DNA of 64,000 bases from Microbacterium sp. AZCO (GTDB lineage Bacteria; Actinomycetota; Actinomycetes; Actinomycetales; Microbacteriaceae), in assembly GCF_039614715.1 (NCBI RefSeq), contig NZ_CP154857.1:3968001-4032000 (forward strand), read 5' to 3'. A program made the position numbers and the translations under genes. The stretch's first letter is position 1; each line of letters begins with the position of its first letter. The notes beneath the pieces were generated by a model. The model made no database searches, was not told where the DNA came from, and worked only from the letters and a program-made list of their open reading frames with translations. Below are positions 25,704-34,659 of the stretch, one piece after another.

Positions 25704-26477
25704 TCAGCGCGCCGTCACGCGCGCGACGAAGTCCAGGGCCGGGTCGAACACGCGGCGCGTGTCGTCCAGGCCCTGCCAGAAGTGCTTGGCGCCGGTCACC
25801 GCGCGGAAGTCGACGTCGGCGCCGGCTGCCTCGAGCGCGTGCGCCAGACCCTCGCTCTGTGCGAAGGGCACATGCTCGTCGGCGGTGCCGTGGGCGATGT
25901 GGAAGGGCGGCGCATCCGCGTGAACCTGATGCACCGGACTCGCCATGCGCGCCGCGTCAGGGCGCGTCACCGCCGGCCCGCCGATCCACCGCGCCTCGCG
26001 GGTGTCTTCGGGCGCCTCGCCGGTGTCGTGCTCCGCCATCGTGAACAGGTCGGCGGGCCCGAACCAGTCGACGACGCCCGCGACGTCCGTGCGGCGCAGC
26101 CCCGTGAGTGCGGCGAGGGTGCCTCCGGCCGAGACGCCCCAGATGACGAGGCGGGAGGCATCCATCCCGTACTCCTCCGCGTGTGCGTGCAGCCACGCGA
26201 TCGCGGCGTCGACGTCGTCGAGCTGCGCCGGGAAGCGTGCCTCGCCGCTCAGACGGTACTCGCACGACGCGACGGCGAAGCCCGCCGCCACGATGCGATC
26301 GAACGAGTCGGAGGCCGGGATGCCGGGGGTGAACACCTTCCGGCTGCCGCGGAGGAACCCGCCACCGTGCAGGAACACGACGACGGGCGCCCCCGCCACG
26401 TCGGTAGTGCGAAGGTCGAGCGACAGCGGGCGATACCCCTCCGGCTGCGCGACATCGACCTCGACGAACGTCGGCAC
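25704..26477 (-). CDS. Alpha/beta hydrolase (BD-FAE-like esterase)
   Basis: A 257-residue esterase: HGGGF oxyanion motif at 37-41, nucleophile S116 in WGVSAGG, D200 in GTADEH and H232 in AKHFW. This pattern is seen in feruloyl/acetyl esterases and kynurenine formamidase-like enzymes. The GTG start lies 6 bp after the cupin gene. It could hydrolyse the ester formed by quercetin cleavage or remove acyl groups from plant phenolics. Confidence 0.8.
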   Translation of the reverse strand: MPTFVEVDVAQPEGYRPLSLDLRTTDVAGAPVVVFLHGGGFLRGSRKVFTPGIPASDSFDRIVAAGFAVASCEYRLSGEARFPAQLDDVDAAIAWLHAHAEEYGMDASRLVIWGVSAGGTLAALTGLRRTDVAGVVDWFGPADLFTMAEHDTGEAPEDTREARWIGGPAVTRPDAARMASPVHQVHADAPPFHIAHGTADEHVPFAQSEGLAHALEAAGADVDFRAVTGAKHFWQGLDDTRRVFDPALDFVARVTAR

Positions 26478-26483
26478 GATCCG

Positions 26484-27029
26484 TCAGTCGCGGAACTGGA
26501 ACTCGGGCATGAACTGCGTCCAGTACTTCTCGCCCGCCGCGCGCAGGACGCTGAAGTCGGGCACGTAGACGCCCTGCGGCTCGGTGGCATCGGTCTTCTG
26601 CCCGATGGCGTGGAAGAAGCGCTCGAAGCCGGCCGTGCCGCAGCCGAAGACCTTCGTGGTGTTGTCGATGCGGAACGCGTGCACGATGTTCGCGGGCACG
26701 AAGGCGAAGTCGCCTGTCGTCAGGGTCGTGCGCGAGTGGTAGTCGGCCTCGTCGTCCATCCACACCGTGATCTCACCGTCGACGACATAGAAGATCTCGT
26801 GCGTCCTCAGGTGACGATGGGCGGGGATGCGGTCGCCCTTGGGTGCTTTCATAGTCCAGGCGCCGTACTGGTCGTCGGTCTCGTCGCCCGTGAGCAAGAT
26901 CTCAAAAAGCTGGTCGAAGACGAGCGACTTCTCGCCTTGGCCCTCACCCAGCACGAACGGCTGGGGGGATGCCGGAAGGATGCCGGCGAAGGGAGCCTTG
27001 TCGGCGTCGACAGCGGGGAAAAGGGTCAT
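26484..27029 (-). CDS. queD: Quercetinase-like monocupin dioxygenase
   Basis: A 181-residue single-cupin protein. Metal ligands H71, H73, E78 and H117 (PAHRHLRTHEIFY and NIVHAF) have the same spacing as the ligands of the Streptomyces monocupin quercetinase QueD (His69, His71, Glu76, His115), and the length is close (about 186). The GFERFF segment is also typical. QueD opens the flavonol C ring with O2, releasing CO and a depside. Neighbouring esterases, a divergent LysR regulator and a rhamnosidase about 8 kb away suit flavonol glycoside use. Other small cupins share the fold, so the substrate is inferred. The start has a clear AGGAGGT site. Confidence 0.65.
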   Translation of the reverse strand: MTLFPAVDADKAPFAGILPASPQPFVLGEGQGEKSLVFDQLFEILLTGDETDDQYGAWTMKAPKGDRIPAHRHLRTHEIFYVVDGEITVWMDDEADYHSRTTLTTGDFAFVPANIVHAFRIDNTTKVFGCGTAGFERFFHAIGQKTDATEPQGVYVPDFSVLRAAGEKYWTQFMPEFQFRD

Positions 27030-27158
27030 GCTTACCTCCTTGTGAAGCAGTGGGTGCCGTTAGGCAGACGGAATCGTCGGGGCATTCCGACGGGGGTCCG
27101 GTTCCTCAAGTCTTCGGCCTGGCGGGGGAGGAAGGAAGTTCGACCTCCCTACTCGGCA

Positions 27159-27173
27159 TTAGCCTGGGGCTAA
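27159..27173 (+). promoter_or_regulatory. LysR operator at its own promoter
   Basis: TTAGCCTGGGGCTAA: arms TTAGCC/GGCTAA around TGG, a T-N11-A LysR box. It overlaps the -10 box, giving autorepression and shared control of the divergent queD unit. The matching site is at 33914-33928. Confidence 0.55.
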
Positions 27174-27176
27174 GAT
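27171..27176 (+). promoter_or_regulatory. Leaderless -10 box for LysR gene
   Basis: TAAGAT, CGCGGC, ATG: six-base spacing and no ribosome site. Its first three bases belong to the operator. Confidence 0.6.
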
Positions 27177-27182
27177 CGCGGC

Positions 27183-28100
27183 ATGGATGTCCCGATCCAC
27201 GTCATCCGGTACTTCTGCGTGCTCGCGGAGGAGTTGCACTTCGGTCGCGCCGCGGAGCGGCTCAGCATCACGCCGCCGTCGCTGAGCCAGCAGATCAGCC
27301 GGCTCGAGCAGCAGTTCGGGGTGAAGCTGTTCGACCGCAGCCCGCGCAAGGTCGAGCTCACGGCCTACGGGCGCGAGCTGCTGCCGCTCGCCCGGCGCCT
27401 GCAGGACGACCACGATCAGGTCATCTCGTGGGGGAGGTCGGTGCGCCGCGACCTCGAGGCGCCCTTCCTCCGCGTGGGGGTCGTCGCAGCCGGGGCAGGG
27501 CACCTCACCACGGCCGCGATCGCGACAACCCTGCAGAAGGAGCCCAGCGCGCGGATCGAGATGCGGCGGCTCGGATTCTTCGACGTCGCCGACGACCTCG
27601 AGGCGGGGCGTGTCGACGTCGTCTTCGCCCCGTGGCCGATGCGGCTCCCTCCGCGCGTGCGCATCGAGCCGCTGTGGCGCGAGCCGCGGGTGCTGGTGGT
27701 GCCGGTCGATCATCGCTTCGCGGAGCGCGAGTCGATCTCGATCCTCGAGACGACCGACGAGGTGTTCGTCGCCGCGGGAGGCGGGCTGCCCGAGGTCGTG
27801 GACTGGTGGCTCGTCGATCCGCGTCCGGACGGATCGCGTCCGCGTCGCGGGCCCACTGCCGACAGCGTCGAGGGCCTCCTGGAGCTCGTCGCCGCAGGCG
27901 CGGGGGTCAACATCGCGGGGGAGTCGGCGAGCCGGCACTATCGCCGCGACGAGCTCGCGTACGTCCGCATCGACGACATCGAGCCCGCCACGATCATGCT
28001 CTGCAGCATCTCCGACACCCGCAACCCCATGGTGCAGGTGTTTCGCGAGACCGCCCTCGAGCTCTCCCCGCTCGTCGGCGCGGCGATGCACCCCGATTAG
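27183..28100 (+). CDS. LysR-family regulator divergent from queD
   Basis: A 305-residue LysR-type regulator: N-terminal winged helix with [33 protein letters not shown], then the two-lobe effector domain. Divergent from the quercetinase-like gene with 153 bp between, the usual position for a LysR activator of that operon. Its C-terminus contains a 27-bp sequence that recurs, in frame, 39 bases later beyond the stop, so the gene end has been rearranged. A second copy of its putative operator lies before the dipeptide ABC operon. Confidence 0.85.
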   Translation: MDVPIHVIRYFCVLAEELHFGRAAERLSITPPSLSQQISRLEQQFGVKLFDRSPRKVELTAYGRELLPLARRLQDDHDQVISWGRSVRRDLEAPFLRVGVVAAGAGHLTTAAIATTLQKEPSARIEMRRLGFFDVADDLEAGRVDVVFAPWPMRLPPRVRIEPLWREPRVLVVPVDHRFAERESISILETTDEVFVAAGGGLPEVVDWWLVDPRPDGSRPRRGPTADSVEGLLELVAAGAGVNIAGESASRHYRRDELAYVRIDDIEPATIMLCSISDTRNPMVQVFRETALELSPLVGAAMHPD

Positions 28101-28136
28101 GTCCACGCCCTCGTCGGCGCGGCGATGCACCCCGAT
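28071..28136 (+). repeat. 27-bp direct repeat spanning LysR stop
   Basis: CTCGTCGGCGCGGCGATGCA (then CCCCGAT) occurs at 28071-28097 and again at 28110-28136, a period of 39 bases or 13 codons. The first copy ends the LysR frame at TAG; the second continues in the same frame without a stop for some distance. It looks like a recent tandem duplication. Confidence 0.8.
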
Positions 28137-28159
28137 GCGGTCGCCGCCCTCCGCCGGGG

Positions 28160-29023
28160 TCAGGCCGCCGCAGCCTTCGCCTCCGCGCGCAGCCGCTGCC
28201 AGATCTCGCGGCGCCGTGCCTGCTCGTCGGGATCGGGCACCGGCGAGGCCGCCATCAGCACGCGGGTGTACTCGCTCTTCGGGTCGCGGATGACCTCGCG
28301 CGTCGGCCCCTGCTCCATGACCTTGCCGCGGTAGAGCACGACCACGCGCTGGGCGAGGAACTCCACGACCGCCATGTCGTGCGCGATGAAGAGATAGCCG
28401 AGGTCGGCGCCGGTGCGCAGCTCGGCGAGGAGATTGAGCACCTGCGCCTGCGTGGACAGGTCGAGCGCGCTCACCGCCTCGTCGCACACGACGAGCCGCG
28501 GATCGGTCACGAGCGCCCGGGCGATCGCGATGCGCTGGCGTTGCCCACCGGAGAACTGGCGCGGGTAGCGGTCGAACGAGCCGGGCGGCAGGCCCACCGA
28601 GGCAAGCGCCTCGTTGGCCCGCTGCACGCGCCGGGCCCGCGCGACGCCGGCCACGCGAAGCGGCTCGGTGAGGGCGTCGCCGATGACCCGCCGGGGGTTC
28701 AGCGACGAGAACGGATCCTGGAAGACCGCGCGCAGGTCGCCCTGCAGCGCCCTCCGCTCGGCGACGCTCGCGCGGGTGATGTCGCGTCCCTCGAAGAGGA
28801 TCTGCCCTTCGGTCGCGGGGATGAGCCCGAGGATCGCGCGTCCGATCGTCGTCTTGCCCGACCCGGACTCGCCGACCAGGCCCAGGGTCTCCCCGCGCGC
28901 GATCGTGAAGGAGACGTCGTCGACCGCGGCGGGGCCCTTCTTGCCGTAGCGGACGACGAGATTGCGCACCTCCAGGAGCGGAGCCTCCGTCGCTCGATGT
29001 GCCGATGCCTCGTGCGCGCTCAT
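28160..29023 (-). CDS. Dipeptide/oligopeptide ABC transporter ATPase (OppF/DppF type)
   Basis: A 287-residue ABC ATPase: Walker [10 protein letters not shown] near residue 52, Q-loop [12 protein letters not shown], signature FSGGQRQR, Walker [13 protein letters not shown] and switch His in IAHDM. The [10 protein letters not shown] stretch and length are typical of OppF/DppF. ATG has GGGAGG six bases upstream and overlaps the previous stop by 4 bp. It is the last gene of the importer operon. Confidence 0.9.
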   Translation of the reverse strand: MSAHEASAHRATEAPLLEVRNLVVRYGKKGPAAVDDVSFTIARGETLGLVGESGSGKTTIGRAILGLIPATEGQILFEGRDITRASVAERRALQGDLRAVFQDPFSSLNPRRVIGDALTEPLRVAGVARARRVQRANEALASVGLPPGSFDRYPRQFSGGQRQRIAIARALVTDPRLVVCDEAVSALDLSTQAQVLNLLAELRTGADLGYLFIAHDMAVVEFLAQRVVVLYRGKVMEQGPTREVIRDPKSEYTRVLMAASPVPDPDEQARRREIWQRLRAEAKAAAA

Positions 29024-31176
29024 CGTGATCCTCCCGCCGTAACGGGGGCCCGCCATTCGTCCTGACGCCCCCGCACCTCGTCGCGGCGCACGCATCGCAC
29101 GCCGCCCTCGCCTTCGGCCCGGGGCTCGAGCGGCACCGTGACGAGGCATTCGTCGCGGGCGAACCTGCAGCGCTCCGCGAACCGGCATCCCGTCGTCCAC
29201 GATCCGGGCAGCGGCACCTGACCGGGGATCGACGCGAGGCGCGGCGTGCCCTCGAGGTCGAGGATCGCGTGCGGGTCGGCGGAGAGCAGCGCCATCGTAT
29301 ACGGATGCTCCGGCCGCAGCAGCACGTCGCGCACCGCGCCCGTCTCGACGATCTCTCCCGCGTACATGACCGACACGTCGTCGCAGATGTCGGCGACGAC
29401 CCCGAGGTCGTGCGTCACGAGGATGACAGACATCCCGCGCTCGGCGACGAGGCCGCGCAGCAGCGCGAGGATCTCGGCCTGGATCGTGACGTCCAGGGCC
29501 GTCGTCGGCTCGTCCGCGACGAGCAGGCTGGGGGTGCCGCTGAGCGCCAGGGCGATCGCGACGCGCTGCGCCATGCCGCCGGAGATCTGGTGCGGGTAGC
29601 TCTTGAGCACCCGCGGAGGGTCGACGATCCCGACGTCGGTGAGAAGCTGGGCCGCGATGCGCTTGGCGTCGGCGGAGCCGACGCGGCGCAGGCGCTTGAT
29701 GGCGGCGGTGAGCTGCCACCCGACAGTGAACATGGGGTCGAGGGCGCGCGTTGGCTCCTGCGAGATGAATGCGATCTCGTGTCCGCGCACCTTCTGAAGG
29801 GTCTTCTCACCCGCGGCCGCGAGGTCTGAGCCCTGCCAGCCGATGCGTCCGGAGCGCACCGAGAGGCCCGGTGCGAGCAGCCCGAGGAGCGCGTACGAGG
29901 TGACGCTCTTGCCGCATCCGGACTCGCCGACGAGGCCCATGACGGTGCCCGGCCGCACGCGCAGCGACACGCCGGTCACGAGCGCAGGCCCGCCGTCCAC
30001 GCCGATCACGAGGTCCTGAACGACCAGACCTCGACCGTCGTCGATCACCTCCGCACCGGGGAGCGCCGGTCCGGAGGTGGGCTCGTCGGCGCCGTCATCG
30101 GGCAGGCTCGCCACCGCGATGACCTCGGCGGGGCCCTCGGCGGCGAACATCGGGTCGGCGTTGGAGCCGGGGTACGAGGCATCCCCGATCATGTTGAGCG
30201 ATTCGGGAGCCGGCTCGTCGAGGCGCCCTGCCACGGGCAGGTCGTCGGCCACGGCGGATGCCGCGATCTCGGCGGGTGCGGTCGCGGAACGGCGCCGTCG
30301 CAGGGCCACGAGCGGGGGCGGCACGGCCGTGCCACCGGCGAGGACATCGGCCAGGGTGTTCGCCGCGATGAGCGTCAGGGCCAGGATGCCGCCCGTCGGC
30401 ACCATCATCCAGGGCTGCTGGAAGATGAAGCGCGACGCGGTCTGGATCATCCCGCCCCACGTCGGCTCGGGCGGCTGCGGCCCGAGGCCGATGAAGGCGA
30501 GGGCGGCCTGCATGCCGATGCCCACGCCGAACAGCAGGACGAACTGCACGATGACGGTCGTCGACATGTTCGGCAGGACGTGGCGGATGCTGGCGCTCAT
30601 GGGGCGCACGCCGTCGATCGCGGCCGCCTCGACGTAGAGCTGGGTGTGCAGCGACTTCGCCTGGCCGAAGAAGATCTTGTAGATCGCGCCGAACAGGAGG
30701 AGGCCGAACGCCGCCATGACGAGCGGCATGTTCGTCCCCACGGCCGCGATGAAGGCCAGGATGATGACGGTTCCCGGAAGCGACAGCACGATCTCGCTGA
30801 TCTGGTTCATGACGCCTTCGCCGCGACGGCTGCGCGATGCCCAGAGGGTGATCGGAATCGTCACGACGATCGCGATGATCGGCACGATCAGGCCGATGAA
30901 GATCGTCGGCGCGGCGGCGGTCACCAGACGCGACAGGATGTCGCGGCCGAGTTCGTCGGTTCCGAGCAGGTGGGCGAGCGACGGACCCTGGAGCACAGCC
31001 GAGAGGTCCTGTTCGAGCGGTCCGTAGCGCAGCCAGAGCGGCGAGGTGAGCGAGGCCAGCACCAGGCCGACGAGCCACACGATCGAGATGACGGCGGCCG
31101 GTGAGCGCAGGACGCGCAGGCGCAGCTTCCGCTCGGTGCGGCGCGGGCGGACGATGGAGGTCGTCGAGACGGTCAT
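29020..31176 (-). CDS. Fused DppC permease / DppD ATPase
   Basis: A 718-residue fusion. Residues 1-285 form a DppC-like permease with about six helices, the [14 protein letters not shown] entry motif and the [11 protein letters not shown] coupling loop. A low-complexity linker of about 110 residues follows. The ABC ATPase begins near 390: Walker [29 protein letters not shown], and a C-terminal oligopeptide-transporter zinc-type tail ([16 protein letters not shown]). Such permease-ATPase fusions are known in Actinobacteria. It overlaps its neighbours by 4 bp on both sides. Confidence 0.9.
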   Translation of the reverse strand: MTVSTTSIVRPRRTERKLRLRVLRSPAAVISIVWLVGLVLASLTSPLWLRYGPLEQDLSAVLQGPSLAHLLGTDELGRDILSRLVTAAAPTIFIGLIVPIIAIVVTIPITLWASRSRRGEGVMNQISEIVLSLPGTVIILAFIAAVGTNMPLVMAAFGLLLFGAIYKIFFGQAKSLHTQLYVEAAAIDGVRPMSASIRHVLPNMSTTVIVQFVLLFGVGIGMQAALAFIGLGPQPPEPTWGGMIQTASRFIFQQPWMMVPTGGILALTLIAANTLADVLAGGTAVPPPLVALRRRRSATAPAEIAASAVADDLPVAGRLDEPAPESLNMIGDASYPGSNADPMFAAEGPAEVIAVASLPDDGADEPTSGPALPGAEVIDDGRGLVVQDLVIGVDGGPALVTGVSLRVRPGTVMGLVGESGCGKSVTSYALLGLLAPGLSVRSGRIGWQGSDLAAAGEKTLQKVRGHEIAFISQEPTRALDPMFTVGWQLTAAIKRLRRVGSADAKRIAAQLLTDVGIVDPPRVLKSYPHQISGGMAQRVAIALALSGTPSLLVADEPTTALDVTIQAEILALLRGLVAERGMSVILVTHDLGVVADICDDVSVMYAGEIVETGAVRDVLLRPEHPYTMALLSADPHAILDLEGTPRLASIPGQVPLPGSWTTGCRFAERCRFARDECLVTVPLEPRAEGEGGVRCVRRDEVRGRQDEWRAPVTAGGSR

Positions 31177-32114
31177 GAGGCACGCAGCTTCGGGTCGAGG
31201 ATTCGATTGAGCAGCTCGATGACGATGTTCACGAGCACGACGACGACGGTCGCCACGAGCACGAGGGCCTGCACGAAGGGCAGGTCGGCCGAGCCGACCG
31301 CGCCCTGCATGGCCTGGCCGATGCCCGGGAGGGCGAAGAGCACCTCGATGACGACCGAGCCGCTGAACAGCACGATGAACTGCACGGCGACGCTCGCCAG
31401 GATCGGCAGGCTCGCGCCGCGGAGGGCGTGCACGTAGATGATGCGATTGGTGGGGGTGCCGACGGCGCGGAGCGTGCGGATGTGCTCCTGCGAGAGGGAC
31501 TCCGACATCGAGGCCCGCGTCTGGCGCGCGATGCCGGCGGCCGAGGTGATGGCGATCGTGATGACGGGGAGCACGAGCGAGCGAGCCCACAGCTGCGGAT
31601 CGGTGGTGAAGGGCACGAAGCCCGTCGCGGGGAGGAGGCGCAGCTGCACCGCGAAGACGTAGACGAGGAGCACGCCGACCCAGAAGACCGGGACGGAGAG
31701 CAGGATGCCCGAGGTCGCGGTGATCGCGCGATCCACCGCCCCGCGCCGCACCGCCGCGACGACGCCCATCACGATGCCGACGACGGCGCTCAGCAGCGTG
31801 CCGAAGACGGCGAGGGCCGCGGTGACCGGGAGCCGCTTGGCGATGTCGGGGCCGATGGGGCGCCCGTCGATGAGCGAGACGCCGAGGTTGCCCTGCAGCA
31901 CCTGGCCCACCCAGTCGACGTACTGGACGATCCACGGCTGGTACCAGCCGAGCTGCTCGTTGTAGGCGTACACCTCTTCGGGTGTCGCCGAGTTGCCCAG
32001 GGCGACGCCGCCCGGCGTCGAGCCGGACAGATGCACGAGCACGAACGCGATCCAGGTCGCCACGATGAGCGTCACGATCGCGAAGGCGACTCTCTTGACG
32101 ATGAAGATGACCAT
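31173..32114 (-). CDS. Dipeptide-type ABC transporter permease (DppB)
   Basis: A 313-residue integral membrane permease: N-terminal VIFIVKRVAFAIVTLIVAT helix, then the large loop and the EHIRTLRAVGTPTNRI coupling motif. ATG has GGAG six bases upstream. The same frame runs back into the binding-protein gene without a stop, but this is explained by a frameshift in that gene and a long GC hairpin between the two, so I treat the proteins as separate. Confidence 0.88.
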   Translation of the reverse strand: MVIFIVKRVAFAIVTLIVATWIAFVLVHLSGSTPGGVALGNSATPEEVYAYNEQLGWYQPWIVQYVDWVGQVLQGNLGVSLIDGRPIGPDIAKRLPVTAALAVFGTLLSAVVGIVMGVVAAVRRGAVDRAITATSGILLSVPVFWVGVLLVYVFAVQLRLLPATGFVPFTTDPQLWARSLVLPVITIAITSAAGIARQTRASMSESLSQEHIRTLRAVGTPTNRIIYVHALRGASLPILASVAVQFIVLFSGSVVIEVLFALPGIGQAMQGAVGSADLPFVQALVLVATVVVVLVNIVIELLNRILDPKLRAS

Positions 32115-32125
32115 GTCTGTCTCCG

Positions 32126-32208
32126 ACTGCCGCGTGGTGGGGGGCGGGGGGGGGCCGCCCCCCCCCCCGCCCGAAGGTGCCGCCGGGGGTCGGCCGGCAC
32201 CACGCAGT
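32126..32208. repeat. Nested GC-rich inverted repeats between SBP and DppB
   Basis: Outer arms ACTGC(CG)CGTGGTG and CACCACGCAGT enclose two inner hairpins: a G6-C-G9/C11-G-C3 stem at 32139-32172 and GTGCCG/CGGCAC at 32177-32200. In the mRNA this could limit read-through or protect the upstream transcript, giving more binding protein than permease. The long homopolymers are also error-prone in sequencing. Confidence 0.6.
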
Positions 32209-32211
32209 CGA

Positions 32212-33782
32212 TCAGGATGCGGGTGTGAACGACGCCAGCAGGGGAAGGAGTCCGAACCCGGGAAGGTGGGCTCCTTGAGCTTCGACGTGTTGTACGCCCA
32301 CGGCGAGAGCTGCTCGTAGAGCGGGATGAGCCATCCCGTCTCGACGATCGTCTTGTTGAGGTCCTGCAGGGCCGCGGCCTCCTTCTCGGCGTCGCCGCCG
32401 GCTGCCGCCACGGCACCGGCCGCCGCCTGGAGCTGCGGGTTCTCGGCGTTGTGGAAGTTCGCGAACCCGAACAGGGCGCCGAACACGTTGCCGGCAGGGT
32501 TCGACCAGGTGAACGGGATCGGGCCGCCCATCGGGTCGGTCTGCACCGCGGCGAACTGCTCCTCGGTGGTGGCGGCGTTCTTGAGCGTCACGTCGACCCC
32601 GATCTCCTTCCAGTACTTCTGGAGCGCCTCGAGGTCGCGCTGGCTCGCGGACGAGATCGTGAAGTCGAACGAGAAGCCGTCGGGGTAGCCTGCGTCGGCG
32701 AGGAGCTTCTTGGCCTCTTCGGGGTCGTACTTGTAGTCCTTCTCCAGCTCGGGAAGGTAGCCGGGGTTGTCCTTCGGGAGGGCGTTCGCCGTCGGCACCT
32801 CACCGGGGTGCACGGCCTTGACGTATTCATCGCGGTTGATCGCGATCGACAGCGCCTTCCACACGTTCGGGTCGCCCCACTGGGGTGCCAGCGAGCCGTT
32901 CTTGTCGAACGGGATGAGGTTCTGGATGACGCCGCCGTTGGCGACGAGGCCGATGCCGGCCGACTTCACCTGCTCCTGGGTGTCGGAGGTGACGTAGGCG
33001 GTGTCGACCTCACCCGAGATCGCGGCGTTCACACGGGCCTGCGGGTCGAGGATCGGCTTGAACTCGTAGCTGTTGAAGGGGTAGTCGCCGCCGCGGGGGT
33101 GGTCCTTCTTCTTCGTCAGCAGATAGCTGTTGCCCTTGACGGTCGCGTCGTAGTCGATCGCGAGGGGGCCCGAGCCATCGGCCGTGGCGTCCAGGCTGCC
33201 TCGGTCCGCGACACCCTTGGGCCCGACGATGACCCCGGCGGGGAAGACGAGGTTCGCCTCGAATCCGGGCTGCGGCTTGGCGAACGTCAGCGTCACGGTG
33301 TCGTCGTCGACCACCGACACATCGGTGATCTCCTGCTGCCCGCCCGAGGCGAACTGGCTGTAGGCGGCGAGATCGGGGTTGCCGCGGGCATCCAGGTTCT
33401 GCTTGACGAGGTCGGCGCTCACGGCCGTGCCGTCGTCGAATGTCACGCTCGTGTCGAGGTCGAGCGTGAGCTGGGTGCTGTCGGCGTTGTACTGGAAGTC
33501 GGTGACGAGGTCCGGCTTGGGCTTGCCGTCCTGGTCGAGGACGAAGAGCGAGTCGTAGACGCCCTCGAAGAACATGCGCTGGCCGCTGCTATAGCGGACC
33601 GGGTCGTAGCCGAGGGGCGCCTGATCGGAATCGAGGCCGATCACGAGCTTCGACGTGTCGGCGCTGCCGCCGGTGCCGCCGCCGCTGCCGTCGGAGCCCG
33701 TGCAGGCGCTCAGCGCGAGGGCCGACACGGCCACCGCGGCGAGCGCGGCCAGGGCGCGTGCCGTATGTGAAATGCGAGACAT
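32212..33782 (-). CDS. Oligopeptide-binding lipoprotein (SBP family 5), probable frameshift
   Basis: Extracytoplasmic solute-binding protein, about 520 residues, with signal peptide and lipobox LSAC (Cys about 27). Domain order and motifs (FDDGTAVSADLVKQN, LSIAINRDEYVKAV) match the DppA/OppA family. Near 32252-32262 the reading frame appears to shift: the observed frame continues into an odd Pro/Gly-rich stretch and then the permease, while the next frame gives a natural ending (FGLLPLLASFTPAS, stop at 32212). One base seems missing. Start has AGGAG six bases upstream. Substrates could be peptides, but this family also carries oligosaccharides and other small molecules. Confidence 0.75.
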
Positions 33783-33913
33783 CCTGATCTCCTGTGATCG
33801 ATGTGCTGTGGAGTGACTGCTCTGTCGCGGGATCGGGTGCGGGTCACGCGATCCTCCCCTTCAGGATGAAGCGCGATTCCTCGCTTGGCCATTCGGACTA
33901 GGGCCGCCCCGCG

Positions 33914-33928
33914 TTAGCCGCGCCCTAA
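33914..33928 (-). promoter_or_regulatory. Second LysR-type operator, before ABC operon
   Basis: TTAGCCGCGCCCTAA: the TTAG-N7-CTAA frame and TTAGCC arm equal the site at 27159-27173. It sits about 130 bases upstream of the binding-protein start, suggesting that the queD-linked LysR also controls this transporter. A related TAGGGC lies at 33899-33904. Confidence 0.45.
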
Positions 33929-33958
33929 CGTGCTCGCGCGGCGGTCACGCGCCGTCGG

Positions 33959-34549
33959 TCAGAGCGGGGCGACGAGGTGGGCGTTGAGGTCGCGGCGCAC
34001 ACTCTCGGCCATGTCGATCTCGAGACCGCTGAGCCACAGCATCTCGAGGCCCTCGACCATCGCCAGGGCGTTCAGTGCAGCGAGGCGCGGATCGACGCCC
34101 GGCTTGAGATCCCCCGCCTCCTGCGCCTCGGAGAAAGCGTGGGTCACGGCATCCGCGATCCGCTCGATCCTGGCGCGGAAGTACTCGTGAGCCGGATGCT
34201 GGGGATCGGTCGCCTCCGCCGACAGGATGCGGTACAGCTGCACGACCCCGCGCTGGCGCGCCTGGCGCCGCGAGATCTCGACGAGCTCGGCGAGGAACTC
34301 CCGCCCGTGGTGGTCGGCGAGGGCGCCTTCCGCCATCGCGTCACGCTGCTCGAGCACGGCGCGCAGCAGCTCCGGCTTCCCCCCGGAGAAGTGGTGGAGC
34401 ACGGCGGTCTGGCTGATACCGACCGTGCGCGCGATCTCGTTGACGGAGCTCGCGGAGTAGCCGCTGCGGGCGAAGACATCGAACGCGGCGTCGAGGATCT
34501 GCGCACGCCGCATCGCGCTCTTGGCGTACTCGCCTCGGGGACCCGCCAT
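33959..34549 (-). CDS. TetR-family regulator divergent from GH1
   Basis: A 196-residue TetR protein: AQILDAAFDVFARSGYSASSVNEIARTVGISQTAVLHHF (about residues 16-54) is the DNA-binding domain; the ligand domain is helical. Divergent from the GH1 beta-glycosidase with 110 bp between, so it very likely represses that gene. Its own -10 box lies seven bases before the ATG. Confidence 0.85.
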   Translation of the reverse strand: MAGPRGEYAKSAMRRAQILDAAFDVFARSGYSASSVNEIARTVGISQTAVLHHFSGGKPELLRAVLEQRDAMAEGALADHHGREFLAELVEISRRQARQRGVVQLYRILSAEATDPQHPAHEYFRARIERIADAVTHAFSEAQEAGDLKPGVDPRLAALNALAMVEGLEMLWLSGLEIDMAESVRRDLNAHLVAPL

Positions 34550-34556
34550 GCGAGGG

Positions 34557-34562
34557 ACGGTA
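34557..34562 (-). promoter_or_regulatory. Near-leaderless -10 box for TetR gene
   Basis: Minus strand TACCGT, then CCCTCGC, then ATG; seven-base spacing and no ribosome site. Confidence 0.45.
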
Positions 34563-34574
34563 CCAGACCGTCTC

Positions 34575-34600
34575 GAAAATATTGAACGCTTTAACTTTTC
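34575..34600. promoter_or_regulatory. Candidate TetR operator before GH1
   Basis: A 26-bp AT-rich imperfect palindrome with GAAAA/TTTTC ends and a TTGAACGCTTTAA centre. It covers the -35 of the GH1 promoter and lies close to the TetR promoter, the expected place for a shared repressor site. Confidence 0.45.
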
Positions 34601-34610
34601 GTGTTAGCGT
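34582..34610 (+). promoter_or_regulatory. GH1 promoter
   Basis: -35 TTGAAC (34582-34587), 17-base spacer, -10 TAGCGT (34605-34610). The leader would be about 40 bases and contains an AAGGGAG ribosome site. Confidence 0.55.
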
Positions 34611-34659
34611 CGGCTCCGCTCCGCATGGGGCGCATCACGCTCGCGAAGGGAGCCCGACG

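Noticed and set aside
31173-33782. A single open frame joining binding protein and DppB permease as one 869-residue fusion
   Set aside because: The joint is low-complexity and the neighbouring frame gives a natural end for the binding protein; the permease has its own ATG and ribosome site. A lost base is the better explanation.
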